Source: Bacillota bacterium
GTDB lineage: Bacteria > Bacillota > DSM-12270 > Thermacetogeniales > Thermacetogeniaceae
Reading direction: 5' to 3'
Length of the DNA stretch: 64,000 nucleotides
Assembly: GCA_013177945.1 (NCBI GenBank)
Contig: JABLXW010000008.1
Span: 62,001-126,000 of the forward strand
Position numbers and translations under genes: made by a program. Every line of letters starts with the position of its first letter. Position 1 is the first letter of the stretch. This document shows, in pieces, positions 44,757 to 51,696 of this stretch. The notes beneath the pieces are model-generated. The model had not been told where the DNA came from, ran no database searches, and saw nothing but the letters and a program-made list of their open reading frames with translations.

Positions 44757-44772
44757 TGGCACGTTTTATGCG
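44757..44772 (+). promoter_or_regulatory. Sigma-54-type promoter of the second EFPYDDL gene
   Basis: TGGCACGTTTTATGCG has the full TGGCAC -24 element and GG-N10-GC spacing; the -12 part is ATGC rather than TTGC. The predicted start is about 55 nt upstream of the ATG. Confidence 0.7.
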
Positions 44773-44836
44773 TATTTGATCCAGGCGAAGGGGTTAAAAG
44801 GAGGCGGCCGGAAGGGCCGGAAAGGAGGTCTCAAAA

Positions 44837-45013
44837 ATGGCAGTCAGCGTCAAGGAATTTCAGGGGAAATTCCAAGGGAAAGGAAGGCAGGAAGAGCAGA
44901 GAGTGGCGCCCGGGAAAAAGCGGGCAGAAAAAAAGGACGCATACGAGTTCCCTTACGACGACCTCAAACTCCTCTACGACTACCTTACGAAACAGGAAAA
45001 CACCACCCGGTAA
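44837..45013 (+). CDS. Small EFPYDDL-motif protein (paralogue of 21857-22069)
   Basis: The 58-residue basic protein begins MAVSVKEFQGKFQGKGRQE and ends with YEFPYDDLKLLYDYLTKQEN. AAAGGAGGTC sits 7-16 nt before the ATG, an excellent ribosome site. The charged N-terminal part and the hydrophobic EFPYDDL-x3-Y-x-YL end match the design of the 70-residue protein at 22 kb. A sigma-54-type promoter and an enhancer block precede it. The function is unknown; possibilities are a stress-binding or complex-assembly peptide. Confidence 0.75.
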   Translation: MAVSVKEFQGKFQGKGRQEEQRVAPGKKRAEKKDAYEFPYDDLKLLYDYLTKQENTTR

Positions 45014-45119
45014 AAAGTTGAACAGGGTATAAAATTTTTCGATCCAATCGCCGATGGTATGGGTCCCTTCAATCCGGCCGGTCCCGGCGGGGGGATAGGC
45101 CTTAAAAGGAAAGGCTGCT

Positions 45120-46067
45120 TCAAAGGGGCAGCTGCTGTTTCAGGGTAAGAACAGGGGCAAAAAGGTCGCCGAAGCGTGCAAGGCGCCGGAGAACCTCGCC
45201 GGCCTCAAAGACGAGCAGCTCCGGGGCTTCCTTCGCCAGGGCAGCCTCCAGCTCCGTCCAGGCCACCGGGGTGGAAGCAGTGGGGCGTTCGGCAGCCCGG
45301 AGGGAGTAGACGCAGACGGTGGTCTTGTGGGCATCGTTCTGGCTCCAGTCGATGAAAACCTTACCTGTGCGGAGCTTCTTGTTCATCTTTGAAACCACCA
45401 GGCCGGGGTGCTGCCTTTCCAGGAGTTCGGCGCAGGCCCTGGCAAAGCCCCTGGTCTGCTCGTAGGAAGCCGGGAGGTTGAGGGGAACGTAGACCTGGAG
45501 CCCCTTCAGGCCGGAGGTTTTGGGAAAGCTCCGCAGCCCCAGTTTTTCCAAAAGCTCCCGGAGCCGGAGCCCCACCCGGGCGCACTCCAGGATTCCTGCC
45601 GGGGGCCCGGGATCCAGGTCGAACACCAGCATGGTGGGAGCAAAGGGGTCTGCGGCCAGGGAAAGGGAGGTGTGCAGCTCGAGGGCAGCCAGGTTGGCGG
45701 CCCAGACCAGAGAAGGAAGGTCGTTGAGGAGGCAGAAATTGATCGGAGGGCCGTTCTTCCTGCCCAAAACCGCGGCCGTCCGGAGCCAGTTGGGGCGGAA
45801 CTCCGGGCACTCCTTTTGGTAGAAAAATTTGCCCCGCACCCCGTCGGGGTAGCGCTTGAAGGTGACCGGACGCTCTCTGAGGTGCGGGAGCAGGGCCGGG
45901 GCGATCCGGCTGTAGTAGTCGATAACCTGGGCCTTGGTGAAGCCCGCAGCCGGATACAAAACCTTATCCAGATTCGAAAGCATGAGATTTTTGCCATCAA
46001 TTTGAACCGTTGTTCTGTCGGGCACTACTTCCCAAACCCCTGCGCTGGCAGCCTTGTAACAAGTCAT
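45120..46067 (-). CDS. LigD-type polymerase/primase domain protein
   Basis: The 315-residue protein is a stand-alone archaeo-eukaryotic-primase-like polymerase domain, as found in bacterial end-joining ligase LigD. Marks are NLDKVLYPAAGFTKAQVIDYY, ERPVTFKRYPDGVRGKFFYQ, the catalytic VFDLDPG, and TSGLKGLQVYVPL. It would fill gaps with dNTPs or NTPs at breaks. Neither Ku nor a ligase domain is nearby. The reading frame begins at ATG 46067; a shorter start near MLSNLDKVLYP is possible. Confidence 0.88.
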   Translation of the reverse strand: MTCYKAASAGVWEVVPDRTTVQIDGKNLMLSNLDKVLYPAAGFTKAQVIDYYSRIAPALLPHLRERPVTFKRYPDGVRGKFFYQKECPEFRPNWLRTAAVLGRKNGPPINFCLLNDLPSLVWAANLAALELHTSLSLAADPFAPTMLVFDLDPGPPAGILECARVGLRLRELLEKLGLRSFPKTSGLKGLQVYVPLNLPASYEQTRGFARACAELLERQHPGLVVSKMNKKLRTGKVFIDWSQNDAHKTTVCVYSLRAAERPTASTPVAWTELEAALAKEAPELLVFEAGEVLRRLARFGDLFAPVLTLKQQLPL

Positions 46068-46202
46068 TCCATACTAAGTTTGCGCAAACTCCAAGTTTAA
46101 TAATCAAAAGGATGGTTCTGATGAAAGGGAATCCTCAATCAAAACACCAAGTGTACACCAATTCCATTGCTTCAACTTTTGAGTCTTCTTGAATCGTGTC
46201 AT

Positions 46203-46715
46203 TTACTTTTGTGTGATCGTTTTTATTGAAATCAAATAATCAAATATCATCAAAATCCCATCTGCAACCTCAAACCACCCCAGGTTTTTGCCGTCACTGT
46301 TTACGCCCTGATATTCCTCGTATTTAGGACGGTATTTTTGCAAAACAACCCCTGCGGGATCTCCCACTTTAACTCCGAGGTCATTTTGAAACTCCGGACT
46401 ATGAGATAATACATGGAGCACTCTTAAAGACTCTTTGCCAATAATCACAGTAATTCCCCTGTCATACTTCATAATTCGCTGGGGCTCCCCGTAGTAAGCC
46501 GGCTCACTATTTACCGTCTCGCTGTAATCATCTCCCAGCACTTGAACAACATGATCCCGGGAATCCCCAAGCTGGATCCCTGCTATGTTCGGCCCGGTCA
46601 CTGTCTTTTTGCTGCCGGTTTCCTCAGTACCGGCACTACTGCTGCAGCCAACGAGAACAACAGAAAAGAAAGCAGCAAAGATAATTGCCAGCCATTTTGT
46701 TTTCACCCGAAACAC
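46203..46715 (-). CDS. Lipoprotein of unknown function
   Basis: The 170-residue protein has a signal sequence and lipobox (VVLVGC), so it should be anchored outside the membrane. The mature part (GIQLGDSRDHVVQVLGDDYS and later GVKVGDPAGVVLQKYRPKYE) shows two similar GD-x-VVQVLG-type repeats, resembling small beta/alpha lipoproteins of Bacillales and clostridia. It is AT-richer than its neighbours and lies next to the mobile endonuclease gene. No function can be assigned. Confidence 0.7.
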   Translation of the reverse strand: MFRVKTKWLAIIFAAFFSVVLVGCSSSAGTEETGSKKTVTGPNIAGIQLGDSRDHVVQVLGDDYSETVNSEPAYYGEPQRIMKYDRGITVIIGKESLRVLHVLSHSPEFQNDLGVKVGDPAGVVLQKYRPKYEEYQGVNSDGKNLGWFEVADGILMIFDYLISIKTITQK

Positions 46716-46946
46716 CCCCTGATTTAAAAATATTATCCTGCCTCCGGACCTTCCTACAACTTTACAACTTATAATACATTAAATACTACCCAAAAACTTT
46801 AAAAGTGCGAAAGCATGTGAAGCCGGGAATTTGCACTTTGAGTGTTCAGCGCTGCAAACACACCTCTCCCCAAAGGATCGGCCTTCTAAAGGATCGGCCA
46901 GTTCTTCCGAGCGCAAAGAAATAAGCCATACAAGAAATAACCACAG

Positions 46947-46975
46947 TTGTATAAAAACAAAAATTTTATTATAAT
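46947..46975 (+). promoter_or_regulatory. Sigma-A-type promoter of the endonuclease gene
   Basis: TTGTAT (46947-46952), a 17-nt spacer and TATAAT (46970-46975) precede the GTG at 47009; CGGAGGGAG lies between. Confidence 0.65.
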
Positions 46976-47008
46976 CTTGAATAGAAACATACGTTCGGAG
47001 GGAGAACT

Positions 47009-47416
47009 GTGAAAAAAGAACATGCGGCGTATATTGCAGGTATTATTGATGGAGAAGGAAGTATTTCCTTGGTAAAAGTGCATAAAAATCAGTATCCATC
47101 ACCTTTCATAAGTATACCCTCATCAGATTTAGAACTGCTGGAATGGATTAAAAATACCACAGGTTACGGTACCATAATTCGTAAAAGAAATTATAACCCT
47201 GCCAGGCACAAAGATTCTTATACATTAAATATAAGGTATAATGAAGCGATTACATTACTGAATGATATTGTTGAATACTTGGTTCTTCCAAGAAAGAAAC
47301 GGCGTGCTATGTTGATAATATCGGAATATAAAAAAGTAACGCCGCGAAACGGGAGATACTCAAAAGAACTACTTGCTGAAAAAGAACGTTTTTACCAAAA
47401 ATTTAATTCAATATGA
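47009..47416 (+). CDS. Single-motif LAGLIDADG homing endonuclease
   Basis: The 135-residue protein begins at GTG 47009 behind GGAGGGAG. It carries one LAGLIDADG helix, AYIAGIIDGEGSI, near its start, so it should act as a homodimer. The rest (YGTIIRKRNYNPARHKDSY, LVLPRKKRRAMLI) fits small intron-type endonucleases. Base composition is strongly AT-rich against a GC-rich genome. It lies outside the group I intron, 48 nt past the tmRNA 3' end on the opposite strand, with its own promoter. The intron-less ssrA T loop is the natural candidate target (inference). Confidence 0.88.
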   Translation: MKKEHAAYIAGIIDGEGSISLVKVHKNQYPSPFISIPSSDLELLEWIKNTTGYGTIIRKRNYNPARHKDSYTLNIRYNEAITLLNDIVEYLVLPRKKRRAMLIISEYKKVTPRNGRYSKELLAEKERFYQKFNSI

Positions 47417-47426
47417 GAATATAACA

Positions 47427-47456
47427 AAAGCAGACCGCAACAATCAGGTCTGCTTG
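47427..47456 (-). terminator. Intrinsic terminator of the tmRNA gene (convergent with the endonuclease gene)
   Basis: AAGCAGACC pairs with GGTCTGCTT around a 12-nt loop, followed on the minus strand by TTGTT. It begins 8 nt after the tmRNA CCA end. Confidence 0.8.
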
Positions 47457-47463
47457 AATTTTC

Positions 47464-48083
47464 TGGTGGAGGCGAGGGGACACGCTCCCTGCAGGTTTCC
47501 CTGCAGCGTGGACTATATCTTTACCCGGCGCGTGCTCAGGTGCCGGGTACCTGGCGTATTATGAAGAGCGCAATATGTTTGTGAGATGCTCTTCATCCAA
47601 GGCTAAAGCCTTGAGTCTCTACAGGGCCTGCCTGATTTAGTTCCAGGCTGACCCCTCGGTGTTGCCATATAGCGATGCTTGCGCTACTTAGGTTTCACCG
47701 ATGTAAGCCAGGTTTTCACCTGGATGTTGCCATCCAGGGCGACCTTTTGATCGAACCCCTGTCCGGAAGACCGGCTGCAAAGGCTTCTCCGAGCGCAGCC
47801 GGTGTTTTGTTCTCGCCGGAAAAAGCGCCCGCCGGCAGGCTCTCATCCGGCCAGCTCCGAGGTTTTCCGCTGCACCCCTGGAGCGCAGGGTGCAGCGGAT
47901 TGGCCTGCTGGGTGACGCCCGTTGCCGGCCCGCAGGCGAGGCCGGGCGGACGGGCCGCTTAATTAAGCAGCCAGAGCCAATTCTTCGTTGGCGGTTATTT
48001 TCTTTCCACCGTATTCCGGGCTGGTGGAACCCCGGCTCGCTGCCTCTGCCTCCAGATTCCCCCGTCGAAACCAGTACGCCCCC
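47464..48083 (-). ncRNA. ssrA: tmRNA (ssrA), interrupted by a group I intron
   Basis: The 5' end GGGGGCGTACTGGTTTCGAC and 3' end CGCCTCCACCA pair as a 7-bp acceptor stem, and CCA is encoded. The tag frame at 47963-47992 reads ANEELALAA then TAA; the charged Ala precedes it on stalled ribosomes. The T stem AGGGG/CCCCT is split by the intron at 47481-47749. Removing it restores TTCGATT, a normal T loop, and a mature RNA of 351 nt. The gene is downstream of smpB, the usual partner. Rescue of stalled ribosomes would depend on splicing. Confidence 0.95.
47481..47749 (-). other. Group I intron in the T loop of tmRNA
   Basis: The 269-nt insertion follows a U at the 5' splice site and ends in G. The last exon bases CGAU can pair with intron GUCG to make P1 with a U-G at the splice site. 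CTGGATG/CATCCAG capped by GCAA forms the next hairpin. The conserved 3' core AAGATATAGTCC lies at 47510-47521, with AGAGACT at 47613-47624 as its likely P7 partner. No ORF is inside; the endonuclease gene is beside it. Confidence 0.88.
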
Positions 48084-48141
48084 ACTTTGTTTTTTCAAGA
48101 GCGCCGCCCGCCAAAACCAGTGCCAGTGCGCTCCCGGTTAT

Positions 48142-48169
48142 ATTATACCACAATCCCCCTGCTCCGCAA
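48142..48169 (-). promoter_or_regulatory. Sigma-A-type promoter of ssrA
   Basis: TTGCGG, a 16-nt spacer and TATAAT on the minus strand lie about 60 nt upstream of the mature tmRNA 5' end, implying a short leader removed by RNase P. Confidence 0.65.
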
Positions 48170-48212
48170 ACACCCAAGCAGGAGGAGCTTCCCCGGCAGG
48201 GGGGTCCGCCGG

Positions 48213-48692
48213 CTAGCGATCCCGCCCGCGCCACTCCCGCGCCATTTCCCGCGCCGCATCCCTTTTTGCGATTTCTTCCCGTTTGTCGTAGAGCTTTTTC
48301 CCCCGCGCCAGCGCCAGCTCCACCTTCGCCTTCCCCCTTTTAAAATAAAGGCGCAGGGGGATCAGGGTGTATCCCTTCTGGGTGGTCTGGCCCAGGAGGC
48401 GCCTGATCTCGCGCTTGTGCAGGAGGAGCTTCCGGGCGCGCTTGGGGTCGTGGTTGAACCGGTTCCCCTTCTCGTAGGGGCTGATATGCATGTTCTGGAG
48501 GAAGACCTCCCCGCCCACCACCTCGGCGTAGCTGTCCCGCAAGCTCACCTTTCCGGCCCTGAGAGACTTCACCTCCGTCCCCACCAGGGCAATCCCCGCT
48601 TCATATGTTTCATCGATATAGTAGTCATGCCGCGCCTTCCTGTTCTCGGCTACGACCTTAATGCCTTCGTTTCTTGCGTCCCGCAGCCTCAT
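48213..48692 (-). CDS. smpB: SsrA-binding protein SmpB
   Basis: SmpB carries tmRNA to stalled ribosomes. The protein has the family core [56 protein letters not shown] and the basic tail [18 protein letters not shown]. About 159 residues is normal. ATG 48692 is used; GTG and TTG lie 3 and 9 nt upstream with no better ribosome site. It is transcribed in the same direction as ssrA, 130 nt upstream of it. Confidence 0.97.
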   Translation of the reverse strand: MRLRDARNEGIKVVAENRKARHDYYIDETYEAGIALVGTEVKSLRAGKVSLRDSYAEVVGGEVFLQNMHISPYEKGNRFNHDPKRARKLLLHKREIRRLLGQTTQKGYTLIPLRLYFKRGKAKVELALARGKKLYDKREEIAKRDAAREMAREWRGRDR

Positions 48693-48707
48693 CACCCCCA
48701 AAAAACT

Positions 48708-49160
48708 TTAAGAACGGTGCTCGAAATCTCCTGAGCCGCCCAGCAGGTTCTCTTGCTGGGCCGGAGAGAGAACGCAAAAGGCGCCTTTCGCAGCGGCAAC
48801 GAGCCTGCCCCCGGCGCCCCGGATTTCCCCCCGGGCCGTGATCAGGCGCCTTTTGCGCCCCTCAACCCATCCTTTGAGCTCAAGGGGGATGCCGACCCGG
48901 GCCGGATGATGATACCGCACCTCGATTCCCGCCGTCACCGTCAGCTCGCCCTGCGCAAAAACCGCCTTGTACATCACCTCATCCAGCAGGGCGGCAAGAA
49001 TCCCCCCGTGCACCACGCCGGGATACCCCTCCCAGCGGGCATCGGGGAGAAACTCGCCGCGCGCCCCTTCCCCGTCAACATAAAAAAAACGAACTCCGAG
49101 CCCCGCCGGGTTTTCGTCACCGCAGACAAAACACCCTTTATACAAGGGCAGCTCCTTCAA
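48708..49160 (-). CDS. PaaI-like hotdog-fold thioesterase
   Basis: The 150-residue protein has the hotdog motif with GVVHGGILAALLDEVMYKAV, whose HGG and Asp are typical of PaaI-type acyl-CoA thioesterases. An N-terminal GCFVCGDENPAG, a Cys pair seen in a clostridial subgroup, is also present. The substrate is unknown. It lies between rnr and smpB, and its stop is 15 nt before the smpB start, so co-transcription is likely. Confidence 0.85.
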   Translation of the reverse strand: MKELPLYKGCFVCGDENPAGLGVRFFYVDGEGARGEFLPDARWEGYPGVVHGGILAALLDEVMYKAVFAQGELTVTAGIEVRYHHPARVGIPLELKGWVEGRKRRLITARGEIRGAGGRLVAAAKGAFCVLSPAQQENLLGGSGDFEHRS

Positions 49161-49209
49161 CAGACCAACCCCCTCCGCCTAATTCTGCTAGCCTCCTCTG
49201 CTTCCGCCT

Positions 49210-51405
49210 TTACCTTCCCAGGGAGGAAACTCCAGCAACCAGTTCAAAGTCGACCTGCCTGTCCTCCAGGCTTGCCCGCGCCACCTGGACCCGCACCCGG
49301 TCGCCAATCCGGTATACCTTCTTCGTGTGCTCCCCGGTCAGGGTGTAGTTTTTTTCATTAAAAATATAGTAGTCATCGGTCATCGTGGAAACGTGCACGA
49401 GCCCTTCAATCCCGTTGGGAAGGGCGACGAACATTCCGAAATTCGTCACGCTCACCACAATTCCCTCGAAAACCTCTCCCAGAAACTGGCGGATATATTC
49501 GACCTTCTTGAGGTCGACCGTTTCCCGCTCTGCCTCTTCGGCCACCAGCTCCCGCGCCGAACACTGCTCCGCATAGACAGGCATCAAGCGCGCCAGCTTT
49601 TCCCTGCGCTTCGGCCTCAGTTCCCCGTGGGCAAGGAACTCCCACAGAACGCGGTGTACGATCAGATCCGGGTAGCGGCGGATCGGCGAGGTAAAGTGGG
49701 TGTAGAGCCGCACCGCCAGTCCGAAGTGCCCGAGGGGCCGGGGATCGTAGCGGGCATGCTGGAGGGAGCGAAGCATCACCGTGTGGACGACAAGCTGTTC
49801 GGGCCGCCCCTCGACCTGCTGCAGGACCTCCTGAAAAAAGCGGGGGTGAACCCCGTTGCGAGAGGGAATGTGAAAACCGAAGCCGTGCAGAAACTCGTTC
49901 AGCTGAACAAGCTTTTCGGGGTTCGGCTCCTCGTGAACCCGGTAGAGGAGCGGGGCCCCCAGGTGATACAAATGTTGGGCAACGGTTTCGTTTGCAATCA
50001 GCATGAACTCCTCGATAATCTGGTTGGCAATGGACTGCTCCAGGAGCCAGACGGCTACAGGACGCCCCTGCTCGTCCAGCGTCACCTTGCTTTCGGGAAA
50101 GTCGAAGTCCAGCGCGCCACGCTGCCGCCGCCGGTTCCGCAAGATCAGGCAGAGGTCCCGCATCTGGTGGAAGGTCTCGACGAAGGGAGCGTAGCGCTGG
50201 CAGAGTTCGGGGTCCTCTTCCTCCAGGATCCGGCGCACGTGCGTATACGTCATCCGCTCCGCAACCCGGATGACAGAGGGCCCGATCTCGTAGCGGATCA
50301 CATGGCCCTCCCGGTTGATCTCCATGAACACGGTCAGGGCAAGCCGGTCTTCCCCGGCGTTGAGGCTGCAAATTCCGTTCGAAAGGCGCGGGGGAAGCAT
50401 GGGGATCACCCGGTCCACCAGGTAGACGCTGGTCCCGCGCCGGAAGGCCTCTTTGTCCAGCTCGCTGTTCTCCCTCACGTAGTAGGCAACATCGGCGATG
50501 TGGACCCCGAGCCGGTAGTTCCCGCCGGGAAGAACTTCAAGGGAAACGGCGTCGTCCAGGTCCCGCGCGTCCTCCCCGTCAATGGTCACCACCGGCAGCT
50601 CCCGCAGATCCCAGCGCCCCGCCAGGTCCTCCTGAGAAAGCTCAAGGGGGATTGCCTCCGCCTCCCGCAGCACGCGGGCAGGAAAATCCTCCGGAAGCCC
50701 GTATTTCTTTACGATTGCCAGGATGTCGACCCCAGGCTCACCTGCAGCCCCGAAGCGCTCCACCACCCGGCCCTCGGGGCTGCGCCGCGCCTCGGGCCAC
50801 CTGGTGATCTCCACCACCACTTTATCCCCCTTCCGCGCCCCTCTCATTTTGGCGCGGGGGATAAAGATGTCCCAGCCCAATCTTTTGTCATCGGGGACCA
50901 CAAAGGCGAAGTGGCGTCCTTCCTCTTCCAGGGTTCCCACAACCCTCTGGTTGGCGCGCTTCAGAATCCTGATCACTTCCCCCTCGGCCCGCTTCCCGCG
51001 CAGGCTGTAGCCCAGCGGGCGGACGATCACACGGTCGTTGTGCATCGCACCCCCCAGGTTTTCCCTGGAGATGTAGATGTCATCTGTTCTCCCGTCATCG
51101 GGAATCAGAAAGGCGTAGCCCTGGGGATGGCCCTGGAGGGTGCCCACATAAAGATTCATTTTTTCAGGAAGGCCGTACCTGTTTTTCCGGGTCCGGACGA
51201 CCTCTCCCCCGGCCTCCATTTCTTCCAGCAAGAAAACAAGGCCGCCGAAATCTTCTCCAATCTCAAGCTGTTCAGCCAGCTCCTGCACTCCCAGGGGCCG
51301 GCCTGCCTTCTTCAAGAAATTCAAAACACGTTCTTTGAGCTTACCCTCTTTCTTTCTTTTTCGGATCTTCTTTTGGCCGCCCTGAGTTCTCTGTTTTTTT
51401 GCCAT
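49210..51405 (-). CDS. rnr: Ribonuclease R
   Basis: RNase R is a 3'-5' exoribonuclease that degrades structured RNA and non-stop mRNA handled by tmRNA-SmpB. The 731-residue protein has an N-terminal winged helix (RPLGVQELAEQLEIGEDFGG), cold-shock domains, the RNB domain with TIDGEDARDLDDAVSLE holding the metal-binding Asp cluster, and a C-terminal S1 domain (VVSVTNFGMFVALPNGIEG). The order rnr-smpB-ssrA is conserved in Firmicutes. Confidence 0.97.
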   Translation of the reverse strand: MAKKQRTQGGQKKIRKRKKEGKLKERVLNFLKKAGRPLGVQELAEQLEIGEDFGGLVFLLEEMEAGGEVVRTRKNRYGLPEKMNLYVGTLQGHPQGYAFLIPDDGRTDDIYISRENLGGAMHNDRVIVRPLGYSLRGKRAEGEVIRILKRANQRVVGTLEEEGRHFAFVVPDDKRLGWDIFIPRAKMRGARKGDKVVVEITRWPEARRSPEGRVVERFGAAGEPGVDILAIVKKYGLPEDFPARVLREAEAIPLELSQEDLAGRWDLRELPVVTIDGEDARDLDDAVSLEVLPGGNYRLGVHIADVAYYVRENSELDKEAFRRGTSVYLVDRVIPMLPPRLSNGICSLNAGEDRLALTVFMEINREGHVIRYEIGPSVIRVAERMTYTHVRRILEEEDPELCQRYAPFVETFHQMRDLCLILRNRRRQRGALDFDFPESKVTLDEQGRPVAVWLLEQSIANQIIEEFMLIANETVAQHLYHLGAPLLYRVHEEPNPEKLVQLNEFLHGFGFHIPSRNGVHPRFFQEVLQQVEGRPEQLVVHTVMLRSLQHARYDPRPLGHFGLAVRLYTHFTSPIRRYPDLIVHRVLWEFLAHGELRPKRREKLARLMPVYAEQCSARELVAEEAERETVDLKKVEYIRQFLGEVFEGIVVSVTNFGMFVALPNGIEGLVHVSTMTDDYYIFNEKNYTLTGEHTKKVYRIGDRVRVQVARASLEDRQVDFELVAGVSSLGR

Positions 51406-51546
51406 AACTCTTCTTCACCTTTTGTAAGTTCAATTGTTAACATCTCGATTTTATCACGGAGTGTTCTTTTGAAACAACAGAAAAGAGAAATCAATTAACA
51501 CAATTTCAACAATCGTGACACATTTAATTAGTATACCCCATCTTTG

Positions 51547-51575
51547 TTGACAACATTAGAATAATTTGCTATTCT
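51547..51575 (+). promoter_or_regulatory. Sigma-A-type promoter of the pyrophosphatase gene
   Basis: TTGACA (51547-51552), a 17-nt spacer and TATTCT (51570-51575) precede hppA by about 120 nt. The -35 box is a perfect consensus. Confidence 0.7.
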
Positions 51576-51696
51576 TTTTCTAGTCTCGACAAGGGATACA
51601 AAATACAAAATCCAGTTCAGGATGAAAAGGGGAGATGGCAGAGAAACTAAGGAGGAACTGTTTTCTGAAACAACCCATGGAAAGGAGAAAGCAGAG

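Larger units (their letters stand above)
44447..44836. other. Intergenic regulatory region between the GH18 gene and the second EFPYDDL gene
   Basis: It contains enhancer-like block C (44585-44640) and a sigma-54-type promoter (44757-44772), both pointing to the small gene at 44837. No other gene is apparent. Confidence 0.5.

Noticed and set aside
47575-47760. Possible tRNA-like fold in the intron region
   Set aside because: The pairing belongs to group I intron helices; there is no anticodon arm or CCA at that place.
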